NCBI GenBank assembly: GCA_018881555.1
Contig: JACAXG010000013.1
Location: 8,284,191 to 8,348,190 of the forward strand
Reading direction: 5' to 3'
Length of the DNA: 64,000 nucleotides
Source of the DNA: Amblyornis subalaris
Lineage: Eukaryota; Chordata; Aves; Passeriformes; Ptilonorhynchidae
Both the position numbers and the translations under genes were made by a program. Below, in pieces: positions 63,795 to 64,000 of this stretch (position 1 is the stretch's first letter; each line of letters begins with the position of its first letter). Below the pieces are notes generated by a model. That model saw nothing but the letters and a program-made list of their open reading frames with translations, had not been told where the DNA came from and did no database searches.

Positions 63795-64000
63795 ACAACT
63801 TCCCATGTGGGAGCTCCACAGCTTCTCCAGTCAGCTGATTCCAGTGCTTTCCTCTCACTGGAGGGTTTTCTTGATGTCTAACCCNAATATTTTTTGCCAG
63901 AGTCTAAGTCTATCCTCCCCACTGAATCTTCTGTGGACATGCCCAATAAATTATTTGCTTGTTTGGATGTTTTTCGGGACTGTGATCATGTCATTCCCTT
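63795..64000 (-). mobile_element. Old CR1 fragment, runs off the right edge
   Basis: AACTTCCCATGTGGGAGCTC, CACAGCTTCTCCAGTCAGCT and TTGATGTCTAACC resemble the reversed CR1 region with many substitutions. Confidence 0.55.

Noticed and set aside
1..64000. Enrichment of TCF/LEF cores (ATCAAAG/CTTTGAT) around the locus
   Set aside because: About ten scattered matches (for example 4082, 15943, 17914, 30625, 38485, 63649) are close to the number expected by chance for a 7-mer on both strands of 64 kb. Only the promoter copy stands out by context.
59560..64000. VDAC1 5' end at the isolated CpG island
   Set aside because: Expected from human gene order, but no exon beginning MAVPPTYADLGK or later VDAC1 exons can be seen to the right edge.
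1..64000. CRISPR arrays, operons, rRNA, tRNA
   Set aside because: The DNA is vertebrate nuclear; repeats are tandem or dispersed retrotransposons without spacer structure, and no B-box-bearing cloverleaf was noticed.

Overview
This window looks like bird nuclear DNA. It carries many 3'-end fragments of the avian CR1 retrotransposon in both orientations. It also has a few old MIR-like SINE remnants, low gene density, CpG depletion outside small islands, and vertebrate splice signals. Isolated single Ns are scattered throughout, plus one 188-base N gap.

The only protein-coding gene I can support is the 5' end of a TCF/LEF-family HMG-box transcription factor on the minus strand, best assigned to TCF7 (TCF-1). 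Three coding exons are resolved to the base: 34964-34767, 34661-34595 and 34192-34086. They join in phase into 124 codons covering the complete beta-catenin-binding domain and the start of the central region. The HMG box and C-terminus are not in the window, so they should lie past its left edge. Positions 1-34085 are therefore read as one long partial intron 3.

The gene sits in a CpG island (about 34440-35560). The minus strand has no ATG between the start codon (34964) and position 35500. I infer a 5' leader of roughly 480 nt and a TATA-less promoter near 35500 with a CCAAT box, a GC box, and a TCF site next to a GCCGCCG 'Helper'-type motif, suggesting autoregulation. Just upstream lies about 1.9 kb of CA/CG-rich simple sequence: a 67-bp perfect alternating purine-pyrimidine tract, then CA-rich sequence, then a 62-bp minisatellite containing the assembly gap. 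Very long open frames there are low-complexity artefacts.

From 37.4 kb to 64 kb I see no gene. This upstream flank holds CR1 and MIR-like remnants, several stretches that look like conserved regulatory DNA (notably 55240-55510 and 37745-38050), and a small isolated CpG island at 59.56-59.93 kb with a CTCF-like motif, a CTG/CCG triplet tract and two nearby short tandem arrays. In human, VDAC1 lies head-to-head upstream of TCF7, but I found no VDAC1 exon here.

The intron half (1-34 kb) contains more CR1 copies, a two-block TTCTA/CTCTA array, a 23-bp minisatellite, an old MIR-like element, and CpG-retaining patches at 16.0 and 22.3 kb that may be enhancers or an internal promoter. I found no CRISPR array, rRNA, tRNA, intact transposon or viral gene.
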